Shown here: piece by piece, positions 1-5,902 of the stretch
Numbering within the stretch: position 1 is the first letter of the stretch
How the letters are laid out: the number at the start of each line of letters is the position of its first letter
Source of the DNA: Thioalkalivibrio nitratireducens
GTDB lineage: Bacteria; Pseudomonadota; Gammaproteobacteria; Ectothiorhodospirales; Ectothiorhodospiraceae
Length of the DNA: 6,240 bases
Direction: 5' to 3'
Assembly: GCA_011390385.1 (NCBI GenBank)
Contig: JAABSN010000196.1
Coordinates: forward strand, 1 to 6,240
Program-made: the position numbers and the translations under genes
The notes under the pieces: model-generated
The model's input: the letters and a program-made list of their open reading frames with translations, nothing else
What the model was told of the DNA's origin: nothing
Database searches by the model: none

Positions 1-6
1 AAATGG

Positions 7-28
7 ATTGCCGCGCTACGCTCGCAAT
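7..28. repeat. Small palindromic intergenic repeat
   Basis: ATTGC (7-11) and GCAAT (24-28) form an outer 5-bp stem, and GCG (13-15) with CGC (19-21) an inner stem, so the stretch folds into a short imperfect hairpin on either strand. From memory, sequences of the type ATTGC-CGCGCTACGCTC-GCAATGAC are scattered between genes in many proteobacterial genomes. That family assignment rests on recall. Only one copy lies in this window. Confidence 0.45.
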
Positions 29-261
29 GACCGAATCCCAATGATTCACTCGCTGCGGAGCTTCCGTTCCAATCAGGTCGCGGCATTGTTCCAAATTTCG
101 CGTAACTTCCATGGACTCGGAGGCCGTCAGCCCGAATGATGAAAGCGGGAGCGTTTATGGATGACAACGGCTCGCCTCCTCTGTGGAGAATCGGGTTATC
201 CTCGGCTTTGAAGGCCGGGAGCAGGGTTCCGCACTCCATCCGCGCAAGCGCTGGGGCGCAA

Positions 262-291
262 GGCGCCGCAGGCCATCAGCCCTGCGGCGCC
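262..291. repeat. Strong GC-rich inverted repeat (11-bp stem)
   Basis: GGCGCCGCAGG (262-272) and CCTGCGGCGCC (281-291) are exact reverse complements around an 8-nt loop. The stem is almost entirely G and C, so the hairpin should be very stable. Neither strand has a T-run after it, so it is not a classical intrinsic terminator. It could be a T-less terminator for a gene to the left of the window, an mRNA-stabilising structure, or a copy of a REP-like element. Confidence 0.6.
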
Positions 292-345
292 GCGAGTCAC
301 CATGAGAGCCAGGCGTAAAGCACCCTGAAGGATGAAAGTTCAGTC

Positions 346-510
346 ATGGAAGAACGCAAAAAATACCGAATCAACTTTGGATTTCCCCTCATTTTCCGTG
401 ACGTCCGTATTCTTCCGAGGCCTTGTTTTCACGCTGACTCGAACGCGATCGGCGATGGCACGCTGGAAGGATTCACGATGCCCCAGCAAGCAGGCTCATC
501 TTCCGAATGA
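346..510 (+). CDS. Possible small protein of 54 residues, unknown
   Basis: An ATG at 346 opens a 54-codon frame ending in TGA at 508-510, about 50 bases before the next start. The predicted product begins MEERKKYRI and is basic at its N-terminus; the C-terminus is rich in Gln and Ser. There is only a weak ribosome site (GAAAG, 7 nt before the ATG), and AAGGA further upstream is too distant. The RKKYR stretch resembles the RxxxR c-di-GMP-binding motif that opens PilZ domains, but the later [DN]xSxxG motif is absent and the protein is about half a PilZ domain in length. If this was ever PilZ-like it is only a remnant. It may equally be a chance ORF. Confidence 0.2.
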   Translation: MEERKKYRINFGFPLIFRDVRILPRPCFHADSNAIGDGTLEGFTMPQQAGSSSE

Positions 511-546
511 GTCCAGGCTGGATATTGACCCGCCCTACCCATCCCC

Positions 547-553
547 AAGGAGG
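547..553 (+). promoter_or_regulatory. Shine-Dalgarno site for the Tat-exported PLP enzyme
   Basis: AAGGAGG lies 8 nt before the ATG at 562. It is a near-perfect anti-16S match at good spacing, and it fixes the start of the downstream gene. That matters because the signal peptide has an unusually long region before its twin arginines. Confidence 0.85.
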
Positions 554-561
554 AAACATCA

Positions 562-2022
562 ATGTTCAAGCAAGATCAGCAGCATTCGGATCAGAACGGG
601 CTGCATTCATCGGGAGGAAGCGATCTGCCAAACGATTATGCCCGGCGCCGGTTCATGCAGTTGATTGGTGCCGGCGCGAGCCTTGCCGCAGTTGGCGGTA
701 CTTCCAGCACCCTGAGTGCCGCCAACTCCATCGGGTTCTGGAAGAAAACCAGCAATGCCTTCGTACTGGATCCGCGCAAGACGTTCATGAACATCGGTAC
801 TGCAGGCTCAATGCCGCGGGCAGTACTGCAATTCTTTGACAACGCCAACAAGGAAAAGGCTCGCAACTCATTGAATGGTTACGGTAGCTTCGCTAGCCTC
901 CGCACCCGCATCGCACCCGGTTTCGGCGTTGACCCGGATGAACTCGTGGTGTCATACAACACCTCGGATGGCATGTGCCACGCGATCCTGGGCATCCCCT
1001 GGCAACCGGGCGATTGCGTGATCACGACCAACCACGAGCACCCGGGCGGCAATGTCCCACTGCAGATTGCCGTTGATCGCTACGGGCTTGCGGTTCGCCG
1101 GGTCCTGCTGCCGACCGGAAACAACCAGTCGCCGGAAGATTATGCCGTTCTCTTCGAGGATGCGATCGCGAGCGCGCAGGCCGAGGGGCTCAATGTACGC
1201 GCCATGATGTGGTCGTCTCCAACGTTCGTGACCGGCACCATGCTGCCCATTCGCCGACTCGTCGACGTGGCGATCCAGCATGGCCTGATCTCGATCTGCG
1301 ACGGCGCTCATCTTCCCGGGATGATGGCCTACGATTACGCGCAACTGGGTGTCGATTTCATGGCTGGTGCTGGGCACAAATGGCAGTGTGGCCCCGGTTC
1401 CACGGGCATTCTGATCATCCGGAACAAGATTCGGACCGAATACAATCCGCTACCTTTGCCAGCGTATTTCCCAGTGATCACCAGCAGCTACTCACCCACG
1501 ATCGGCGGGGTGCCCTGGACCGACCGCGCCACGGGTCCGGTGGCTACATTCGATATCGCTGCTGTTATTCAGAGTTGCGGGAGCAAGCATTCCCCGATGC
1601 TCAATGCGCTGGGGGAAGCGTGTGACATGTGGGACGAGATCGGGCGCTCCACGATTCAGGACTATGTTCTCGGCCTGTCCAGTGAACTGAAACGCCAGAT
1701 CATCAGCCGCTGGGGCGCCGCTGCACTCTATTCGCCCGATCACCCGGAACTGGCATCGGCGCTGACCTCGTTCAACCCCTTCTTCCACGACCCCGAGTTG
1801 ATCAAGAACTCGACCGCTGTTGGCCAGTTTGTCTCGCGTCTGAATGACGAATACGACATTATCATTCGCAACACTCGAACTCCGGTAAGAACAAGCCCCA
1901 CTACCACGGAAGACGTATTCCCACTACGGGTTTCCACTCATCTCTGGCATGACATGCGTGATGTTGACAGGCTGGTCGAGGCCTGCTGGGATCTGGCAAC
2001 CAAAATCAGTCAGGGCGCCTGA
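562..2022 (+). CDS. Tat-exported PLP-dependent enzyme, class V aminotransferase fold (PvdN / isopenicillin N epimerase-like)
   Basis: The 486-residue protein has a long N-region followed by a twin-arginine motif, ARRRFMQ (residues 27-33), a hydrophobic stretch to about 47, and a likely cleavage site near LSA-AN (51-54). It should therefore fold with its cofactor in the cytoplasm and act in the periplasm. The rest matches the class V aminotransferase / cysteine desulfurase fold: NTSDG (133-137) for phosphate binding, TTNHEHPGG (155-163) with the likely ring-stacking His, SSP and TG (218-225), CDGAH (246-250) with the PLP-nitrogen Asp247, and GHKW with the likely Schiff-base Lys273. LRVSTHLW near 455-462 supplies Arg456 at the usual substrate-carboxylate position. 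All key residues seem intact. The strong ribosome site sets the start. Family members include epimerases, desulfurases and Tat-exported PvdN of pyoverdine maturation. PvdN is the nearest analogy by location and fold, but orthology cannot be judged here, and no siderophore genes are in the window. The substrate is unknown. Confidence 0.9.
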   Translation: MFKQDQQHSDQNGLHSSGGSDLPNDYARRRFMQLIGAGASLAAVGGTSSTLSAANSIGFWKKTSNAFVLDPRKTFMNIGTAGSMPRAVLQFFDNANKEKARNSLNGYGSFASLRTRIAPGFGVDPDELVVSYNTSDGMCHAILGIPWQPGDCVITTNHEHPGGNVPLQIAVDRYGLAVRRVLLPTGNNQSPEDYAVLFEDAIASAQAEGLNVRAMMWSSPTFVTGTMLPIRRLVDVAIQHGLISICDGAHLPGMMAYDYAQLGVDFMAGAGHKWQCGPGSTGILIIRNKIRTEYNPLPLPAYFPVITSSYSPTIGGVPWTDRATGPVATFDIAAVIQSCGSKHSPMLNALGEACDMWDEIGRSTIQDYVLGLSSELKRQIISRWGAAALYSPDHPELASALTSFNPFFHDPELIKNSTAVGQFVSRLNDEYDIIIRNTRTPVRTSPTTTEDVFPLRVSTHLWHDMRDVDRLVEACWDLATKISQGA

Positions 2023-2028
2023 AGCAAC

Positions 2029-2060
2029 CCGCAGGGGATGCCAGCGAGCATCCCCTGCGG
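2029..2060. terminator. Hairpin between convergent genes, likely terminator
   Basis: CCGCAGGGGATG (2029-2040) and CATCCCCTGCGG (2049-2060) form a perfect 12-bp stem with an 8-nt loop, starting 7 bases after the TGA of the PLP enzyme gene. It lies in the 90-bp gap before the end of the oppositely oriented GGDEF-EAL gene. Placement suggests transcription ends here, possibly in both directions. No T-run follows on either strand, so efficiency is uncertain, and an mRNA 3'-end stabiliser is an alternative. Confidence 0.6.
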
Positions 2061-2112
2061 TGCACACAACACCGCTAGTCCGTTCACGTCAACACGAACA
2101 ACGCGGTGCGGC

Positions 2113-4533
2113 TCAGTCGGTACCCACCCCAGGTACCGGAGCCGACGACCCATTCGCGCCGAGCGATGTCCCAGACCGTTGCTCTTCACGCCCCTGCCGC
2201 GCCGCAGCCAACTCAATCAGGGCCGTCAGCGCCTCCGCCGTCATCGGTCTGAAAAAATGATACCCCTGTCCGAGTTCGCAGTGCTGCGACCGAAAAAACG
2301 CAGCCTGTTCGGCGTTTTCGATACCTTCCGCGACGACATCCATTCTCAACGCATTGGCCAGGGCAAGGATGGCACGCGCAAGCGCCACGCTACCTGTATC
2401 CGCTGGAAGATCGCCAACGAAGGACTTGTCGATTTTCAACGTGTCGAATGGGAATCGGCGCAGATAGCTGAGCGAAGAATACCCGGTTCCGAAGTCGTCG
2501 ATCGACAGCCTCACACCTTTTTCGTCCAACTGTTTCAACAACGCCCAGTTGGCATCCGAATCCTCCAGCAGGATACCTTCGGTGATTTCGAGGTGCAGGT
2601 CCCGCGCGGGTAGTCCACTTCTTGCCAGTTCGCTTTCGACCAACCGGACGAAACGGGAAGAATCCCGGAACTGGACGCTGGAAATGTTCACAGCAAGATG
2701 AAACGGAATCTTCCTGCGCCACCGGCCCGCCTCACTACAGGCGCGGGCGAGCACCCATGCACCAATCTCTCCGATGATCCCAAGATCTTCGCACAGCGGT
2801 ATGAATTGGCTGGGTGCGACCACACCGAGTTCAGGACTGCACCAGCGCAGCAATGCCTCGGCGCCAACGATCGATCCGTCGTCGAGTTTCACGATGGGCT
2901 GGAAGACGAGATTGAACTCGCCGCGCGCCAGCGCATAGATCAGCAGGTCTTCCATTTTCTGTCGCTGCTTGAGCGCCTCATTCATTTCCCGGGTGAAGAA
3001 ACGGTAGGTGTTCCTTCCCTCATCCTTGGCGCGATAAAGTGCAATATCCGCATTCTTCAACAGGGTCTCGGCATCGTGACCATCATCCGGTGCAATCGAA
3101 ATGCCCAGGCTCGCGGAAACGATGAATTCATGGTTGCTGATCGAAAAAGGCACGCTGAATTCTTCCTGAATCTTTCTGCACACCTTCTCGGCGATTCCGC
3201 TTCGCTCCAGACCCGGGAGAATCACCAGGAACTCGTCACCACCAAGACGCGCGACCGTGTCGCTTTCGCGCAACAGTTCCCGCAACCTCCGGGCAGCGGC
3301 AATCAGTAGCTGGTCGCCCGCATTGTGGCCGAGCGAATCGTTCACCTTCTTGAACCGGTCGAGATCAAGCAGCACCAGGGCAACGTAGTCATCATGCCGG
3401 CCCTGCATCAACAGGGCCTGAGCCAACCGGTCGAATGCCAGCGACCGGTTGGGTAACCCCGTGAGTCCGTCAAAATTCGCCTGGACGGTGAGTTGCTGCT
3501 CGTAGGCCTCGCGTTTCTGCATTTCATCGAGCAGCCGTCTGTTCTGCTCGCCAAGGATGACTCTCTGACGAGCCGATTCTTCGACACGACCGTGCAAGAC
3601 CAGCCTCTGGCGCTGGATCCGATTCGCATATCCGATGCCGATCACAAGGAGAATGGAGAACAGAGCCAGGAGTGCAGTCGAGCCATTCGACGTGAGGTAG
3701 CCTGTCAACGCTGAGGGCTGATGCGCGGCAAGGAGCGTGAAGGGTGTTGATGCTACATCGGCGGACACCAGCATCGAACCGGCTTGCCAGCCCGGCAGGT
3801 CGCCGGGGTCCTCGCCGTCATCGTTCCGCGTCTCCATGTATCGAGCAATCTGATCCGACAGGGTTCCATCGAAGTTGATCACCCTGCCATCGACAAAAGC
3901 ATAAACCCGTGTGACGCTCGGAACGCTTGGGTCGTGAACAAGGCTGGCAAAAATCCTGTCGTGATTCACCCTGCCGATGAACCAGCCCCGCGGCCGTTGA
4001 CCATGGTAGTAGTGGAGAATGAGGAGGACATATCCGTTCGCAGTGACGACCTGCGGCGCAGACGAGGTCATCTGCTCCAAATCAAGGTCGAGCCAGAACG
4101 GGTCGTCGTCGGCACTGGTATCCACCAGGGCTTCACGGTCCGGTTGGACGAAAGCGATACGCGAAAACGCCGGCTGACCTTCGAGCCCGACAGACGTAGC
4201 GCGTTCGCGCAACGTGCGCTCAAAACGGATCAGGCTCGACCGCAGCCCGTATTCCATCGACATCCCCAGCGCCTCGTTGGCGAAATAGGTCTCGACGCCC
4301 GGGTCCACGGCCAGAGCCCGCAGGTCCTTCATCCGTTCGTGATAAAAATAGGAGAGTGCGCTGGCTCGCGTTTCCAGGTCCAACTGCTGCTGCGCCAGGT
4401 ACGATTCCCGAAAATCGCGTTGTGCCAGAGCCGTGAGCAGCAGGAGAAGCAACAAAAAGGCAATCAGAGCCGTTCCAGCGATCCACACCGGCCACGTCCG
4501 AACCTCCGGAGGGTGGGGCTGCTCCGGATTCAA
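2113..4533 (-). CDS. Membrane sensor GGDEF-EAL protein (diguanylate cyclase / c-di-GMP phosphodiesterase)
   Basis: This 806-residue inner-membrane protein has one transmembrane helix at about 14-37, a periplasmic sensor region (about 38-283, possibly a Cache-like fold), and a second helix at about 284-304. A likely coiled-coil linker (305-350) leads to GGDEF (about 352-510) and EAL (about 530-775) domains, then a loose Gly/Ser/Pro tail. The cyclase site looks intact: metal Asp390, Asn398, Asp407, GGDEF at 431-435, and an RESD inhibitory I-site at 422-425. The phosphodiesterase site also looks intact: Glu559 in EALLR, Asn616, Glu649 and Glu652 of EITE, DDFGTG at 679-684, Lys700 and Asp702, Glu736 and Glu739, and QGY at 756-758. 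Both activities are possible, and the net direction cannot be read from sequence. The start is TTG, overlapping the stop of the upstream binding-protein gene, with a weak GAGG upstream; GTG at codon 16 is an alternative but would shorten the region before helix 1. The overlap implies co-translation, and the binding protein probably supplies the periplasmic signal. Confidence 0.93.
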   Translation of the reverse strand: MNPEQPHPPEVRTWPVWIAGTALIAFLLLLLLLTALAQRDFRESYLAQQQLDLETRASALSYFYHERMKDLRALAVDPGVETYFANEALGMSMEYGLRSSLIRFERTLRERATSVGLEGQPAFSRIAFVQPDREALVDTSADDDPFWLDLDLEQMTSSAPQVVTANGYVLLILHYYHGQRPRGWFIGRVNHDRIFASLVHDPSVPSVTRVYAFVDGRVINFDGTLSDQIARYMETRNDDGEDPGDLPGWQAGSMLVSADVASTPFTLLAAHQPSALTGYLTSNGSTALLALFSILLVIGIGYANRIQRQRLVLHGRVEESARQRVILGEQNRRLLDEMQKREAYEQQLTVQANFDGLTGLPNRSLAFDRLAQALLMQGRHDDYVALVLLDLDRFKKVNDSLGHNAGDQLLIAAARRLRELLRESDTVARLGGDEFLVILPGLERSGIAEKVCRKIQEEFSVPFSISNHEFIVSASLGISIAPDDGHDAETLLKNADIALYRAKDEGRNTYRFFTREMNEALKQRQKMEDLLIYALARGEFNLVFQPIVKLDDGSIVGAEALLRWCSPELGVVAPSQFIPLCEDLGIIGEIGAWVLARACSEAGRWRRKIPFHLAVNISSVQFRDSSRFVRLVESELARSGLPARDLHLEITEGILLEDSDANWALLKQLDEKGVRLSIDDFGTGYSSLSYLRRFPFDTLKIDKSFVGDLPADTGSVALARAILALANALRMDVVAEGIENAEQAAFFRSQHCELGQGYHFFRPMTAEALTALIELAAARQGREEQRSGTSLGANGSSAPVPGVGTD
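4530..4533 (-). other. TTGA stop/start overlap coupling the two operon genes
   Basis: Reading on the minus strand, TTG (4533-4531) starts the GGDEF-EAL gene and TGA (4532-4530) ends the binding-protein gene. Such four-base overlaps usually mean that ribosomes finishing the first gene restart on the second. The rare TTG start would then lower the amount of membrane protein relative to the secreted binding protein. Confidence 0.65.
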
Positions 4534-5423
4534 AAGGTGGTCGCCTCGAAGAATTCACGGTAATGATCGAACACCTCGGGATAATACGTTTGCACCAACC
4601 GCACGTAACTGCCATCACGCCAGATCTGCTCGAAATAGCTGTTGAACGCGGCGAGAAGCTCGGGCGATGTCTTGCGGAATGCCGCAGCCATCTGTTGCTT
4701 CTCCGAAATGGGACCGATGACCTTCAGGCTTCCGGGCCATTTGTTCAGGGCGATCAACGCGTCCGGCACATCGAGCAGTGTGGTCTCGGCTTCCCTGTTC
4801 AGGATGGCCGGCGCCATTTCGTTAAGCTGCACCGTCCGGTTGGCCAGTCGGACGTGCGCGCCGGTTTCATCGAGACGGTAGAGTCCTGGGTCCAGACAGG
4901 TGTTTTCGAGAGCGAGGACGGAGACACCTCCGATGAGTTGCCGAACCTGCTCAAGATCCTTGCTCAGCACTCCAGCGGGGCGAATCGGATGCAATGGCGA
5001 ATCCGCCCGAGCCATCAACCAGATTCCGGACGGAAAGGTCGGTATCGAGAAATCGACGACGTACGTACGCCATGGGAGGATGGTGACCCCATTCGCCAGA
5101 ATGTCTCCGCGTATGGGAGTGTGTTCCAGCAACGCAGCCCCGTCGCCATCCCGTTCGGCATGACGCCCGGTCAGATCGCCGAATGCATTTTCCCAGTCGG
5201 TCGCCACGAACTCGTAATCGACACCCAGATGATCAGCGAAGCCCTGAACAAGCTCAACGTCGAGCCCGTCGCCACTCCCGGTGACGAAATTCGCATAGGG
5301 AACACCAAGGTGACGCAGAACACCGGCTTCCAGAATACTGTCGAGGTCCTGCGCCCAAGCCAAACCGGATGGGACGACGAGAAAGCAGAACATCCAGACA
5401 CGCATTGCAAGAGAACGAAACAT
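4530..5423 (-). CDS. Periplasmic solute-binding protein, family 3 (SBP_bac_3), probable ligand sensor
   Basis: The 297-residue protein starts at the ATG preceded by a strong ribosome site. An ATG seven codons upstream lacks one. A signal peptide with a hydrophobic core ends at LAWA-Q (cleavage near residue 24-25). The mature part follows the two-lobe amino-acid-binding fold: ILEAGVLRHLGVPY at the start of lobe 1, GLDVELVQGFADHLGVDYEFV, then GDILANGV and ILPWRTYVVDFS (115-126). Arg119 matches the Arg that grips the ligand carboxylate in this family, while the usual Thr before it is Leu116. LLDVPDAL (216-223) is the hinge-side Asp region of lobe 2. There is one Cys (176) in the mature chain. 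No ABC permease or ATPase genes adjoin it. Instead it is coupled to a membrane c-di-GMP enzyme, so it more likely senses than transports, in the manner of NspS with MbaA. The ligand is unknown but is probably amino-acid-like. Confidence 0.88.
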   Translation of the reverse strand: MFRSLAMRVWMFCFLVVPSGLAWAQDLDSILEAGVLRHLGVPYANFVTGSGDGLDVELVQGFADHLGVDYEFVATDWENAFGDLTGRHAERDGDGAALLEHTPIRGDILANGVTILPWRTYVVDFSIPTFPSGIWLMARADSPLHPIRPAGVLSKDLEQVRQLIGGVSVLALENTCLDPGLYRLDETGAHVRLANRTVQLNEMAPAILNREAETTLLDVPDALIALNKWPGSLKVIGPISEKQQMAAAFRKTSPELLAAFNSYFEQIWRDGSYVRLVQTYYPEVFDHYREFFEATTF

Positions 5424-5428
5424 GACAG

Positions 5429-5436
5429 CCTCCTCC
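5429..5436 (-). promoter_or_regulatory. Shine-Dalgarno site deciding the binding-protein start
   Basis: On the minus strand GGAGGAGG ends 5 nt before the ATG at 5423, with the first GGAGG 8 nt away. This very strong site favours 5423 over the in-frame ATG at 5444, which has no comparable site upstream. The later start also gives a normal signal peptide. Confidence 0.85.
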
Positions 5437-5463
5437 GAGAACATTCCATCAGCCCGGCCGAAC

Positions 5464-5510
5464 GGCAGGCAACACTCGGAGCTTGCCGGACTCAGGTTGC
5501 TCCTACTGCC
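5464..5510 (-). other. Possible structured leader of the sensor operon
   Basis: In the minus-strand transcript, GGCAG and GCAAC (5510-5496, separated by a 5-nt bulge) can pair with GTTGC and CTGCC (5473-5464). A competing stem, GGAGC (5503-5499) with GCTCC (5482-5478), reuses part of the same left arm, so the two folds exclude each other. The element sits about 30 nt before the Shine-Dalgarno site. It does not match a riboswitch class I know, including the c-di-GMP classes, and short pairings like these can arise by chance. Confidence 0.25.
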
Positions 5511-5637
5511 CCGGTCTCAAGCCTTCGGCGGTCGAACGGTGCAATATGCTCTACTGACTGACACTCCCTAGCCTTTCATTTTTTTCAGTTGCAGGTATTG
5601 CGAGAGCCATTCACGCGAAAACCTGATTGGTTCAAAA

Positions 5638-5666
5638 AGTATCGGTGCTCGACTGCACCGGGTCAA
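5638..5666 (-). promoter_or_regulatory. Predicted sigma70-type promoter with inverted-repeat spacer
   Basis: On the minus strand TTGACC (5666-5661, 5 of 6 to consensus) is followed after exactly 17 nt by GATACT (5643-5638, 4 of 6). The spacer is almost wholly an inverted repeat, CGGTGC-N6-GCACCG (5660-5643), whose last base enters the -10 box. A start site near 5631 would give a leader of about 208 nt before the binding-protein ATG. The repeat is well placed to be an operator. Alternatively, the hairpin with the nearby TTTTT could be a weak terminator. Confidence 0.45.
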
Positions 5667-5814
5667 TGTGGGGCGGATGACAATCGGCCGACAGCCATTC
5701 AAAATGGTTGATTTCATTGGACCTGATACTTGGCTGCAGAGTTCTGAATACGACCCGTCGCAAGCCCAGGGTGACAACGTCAACCATCGTTTGAAGGGGA
5801 TGGCCTCAGCATAG

Positions 5815-5836
5815 AAAAACCGGCCCGAAGGCCGGT
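5815..5836 (-). terminator. Rho-independent terminator of the right-edge gene
   Basis: Read on the minus strand, ACCGGCC-TTCG-GGCCGGT is a 7-bp GC-rich stem closed by a stabilising UUCG-type tetraloop, followed directly by a run of T. This is a textbook intrinsic terminator. It lies about 67 bases beyond the stop of the right-edge gene and separates it from the sensor operon downstream on the same strand. Confidence 0.85.
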
Positions 5837-5840
5837 AAAG

Positions 5841-5874
5841 GCGGAGCTCCGCAGGACGTTTCCGGCGTCCCTGC
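5841..5874. repeat. Palindrome and hairpin in the 3' untranslated region
   Basis: GCGGAGCTCCGC (5841-5852) is a perfect 12-bp palindrome. It abuts a hairpin in which GCAGGACG (5851-5858) pairs with CGTC-CTGC (5866-5874, one extra C). Both lie between the stop of the right-edge gene and its terminator. They may block 3' exonuclease trimming of that mRNA or belong to a dispersed repeat. The two folds share two bases. Confidence 0.4.
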
Positions 5875-5902
5875 CGGTCGCGCCGAGACACCTGTCACCC
5901 CC

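Larger units (their letters stand above)
1..561. other. Left intergenic region, mostly without recognisable genes
   Basis: About 560 bases precede the first convincing gene. I see no tRNA or rRNA signature and no reading frame that looks like a known protein. The region holds a palindromic repeat near the left edge, a strong GC-rich hairpin around 262-291 and a doubtful 54-codon ORF at 346-510, each listed separately. I looked for a promoter driving the gene at 562 and found no convincing pair of -35 and -10 boxes, nor a sigma54 GG/GC pair, so its promoter is unassigned. Confidence 0.6.
5424..5810. other. Upstream region of the sensor operon, no gene recognised
   Basis: Nearly 390 bases lie between the binding-protein start and the terminator of the gene to the right. 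Apart from the predicted promoter and the possible leader structure, there is a short hairpin, CCAT-N5-ATGG, near 5696-5708. An open frame on the minus strand crosses this region, but it begins upstream of the terminator, has no good ribosome site and resembles nothing I know, so I do not call it a gene. Confidence 0.5.

Noticed and set aside
136..318. Open frame of 60 codons on the plus strand
   Set aside because: It spans the strong inverted repeat at 262-291, has low-complexity Ala/Gly/His content and resembles no known protein. An internal ATG at 157 has a fair GGGAG upstream but nothing else supports it.
440..475. Sigma54-like TGGCAC motif upstream of the PLP enzyme
   Set aside because: TGGCAC is present, but no TTGC element lies at the required spacing downstream.
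332..664. Open frame of 110 codons on the plus strand
   Set aside because: It overlaps the start of the well-supported PLP enzyme gene by about 100 bases, has no properly spaced ribosome site and looks like a random composition.
5423..5444. Earlier ATG at 5444 as start of the binding protein
   Set aside because: It has no Shine-Dalgarno site and adds charged residues before the signal peptide, while the ATG at 5423 follows GGAGGAGG at ideal spacing.
4563..5561. Long plus-strand frame of 332 codons
   Set aside because: It lies antisense to the binding-protein gene, whose signal peptide, fold motifs and ribosome site are clear. The long frame is a by-product of codon bias.
5424..5640. c-di-GMP riboswitch in the leader of the sensor operon
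   Set aside because: I checked the leader by eye for the conserved c-di-GMP-I and -II core sequences and did not find them.
5568..5891. Open frame of 107 codons on the minus strand before the sensor operon
   Set aside because: It starts upstream of and reads through the intrinsic terminator at 5815-5836, lacks a good ribosome site and covers the predicted promoter. A shorter internal start at about 5717 also has only a weak site.
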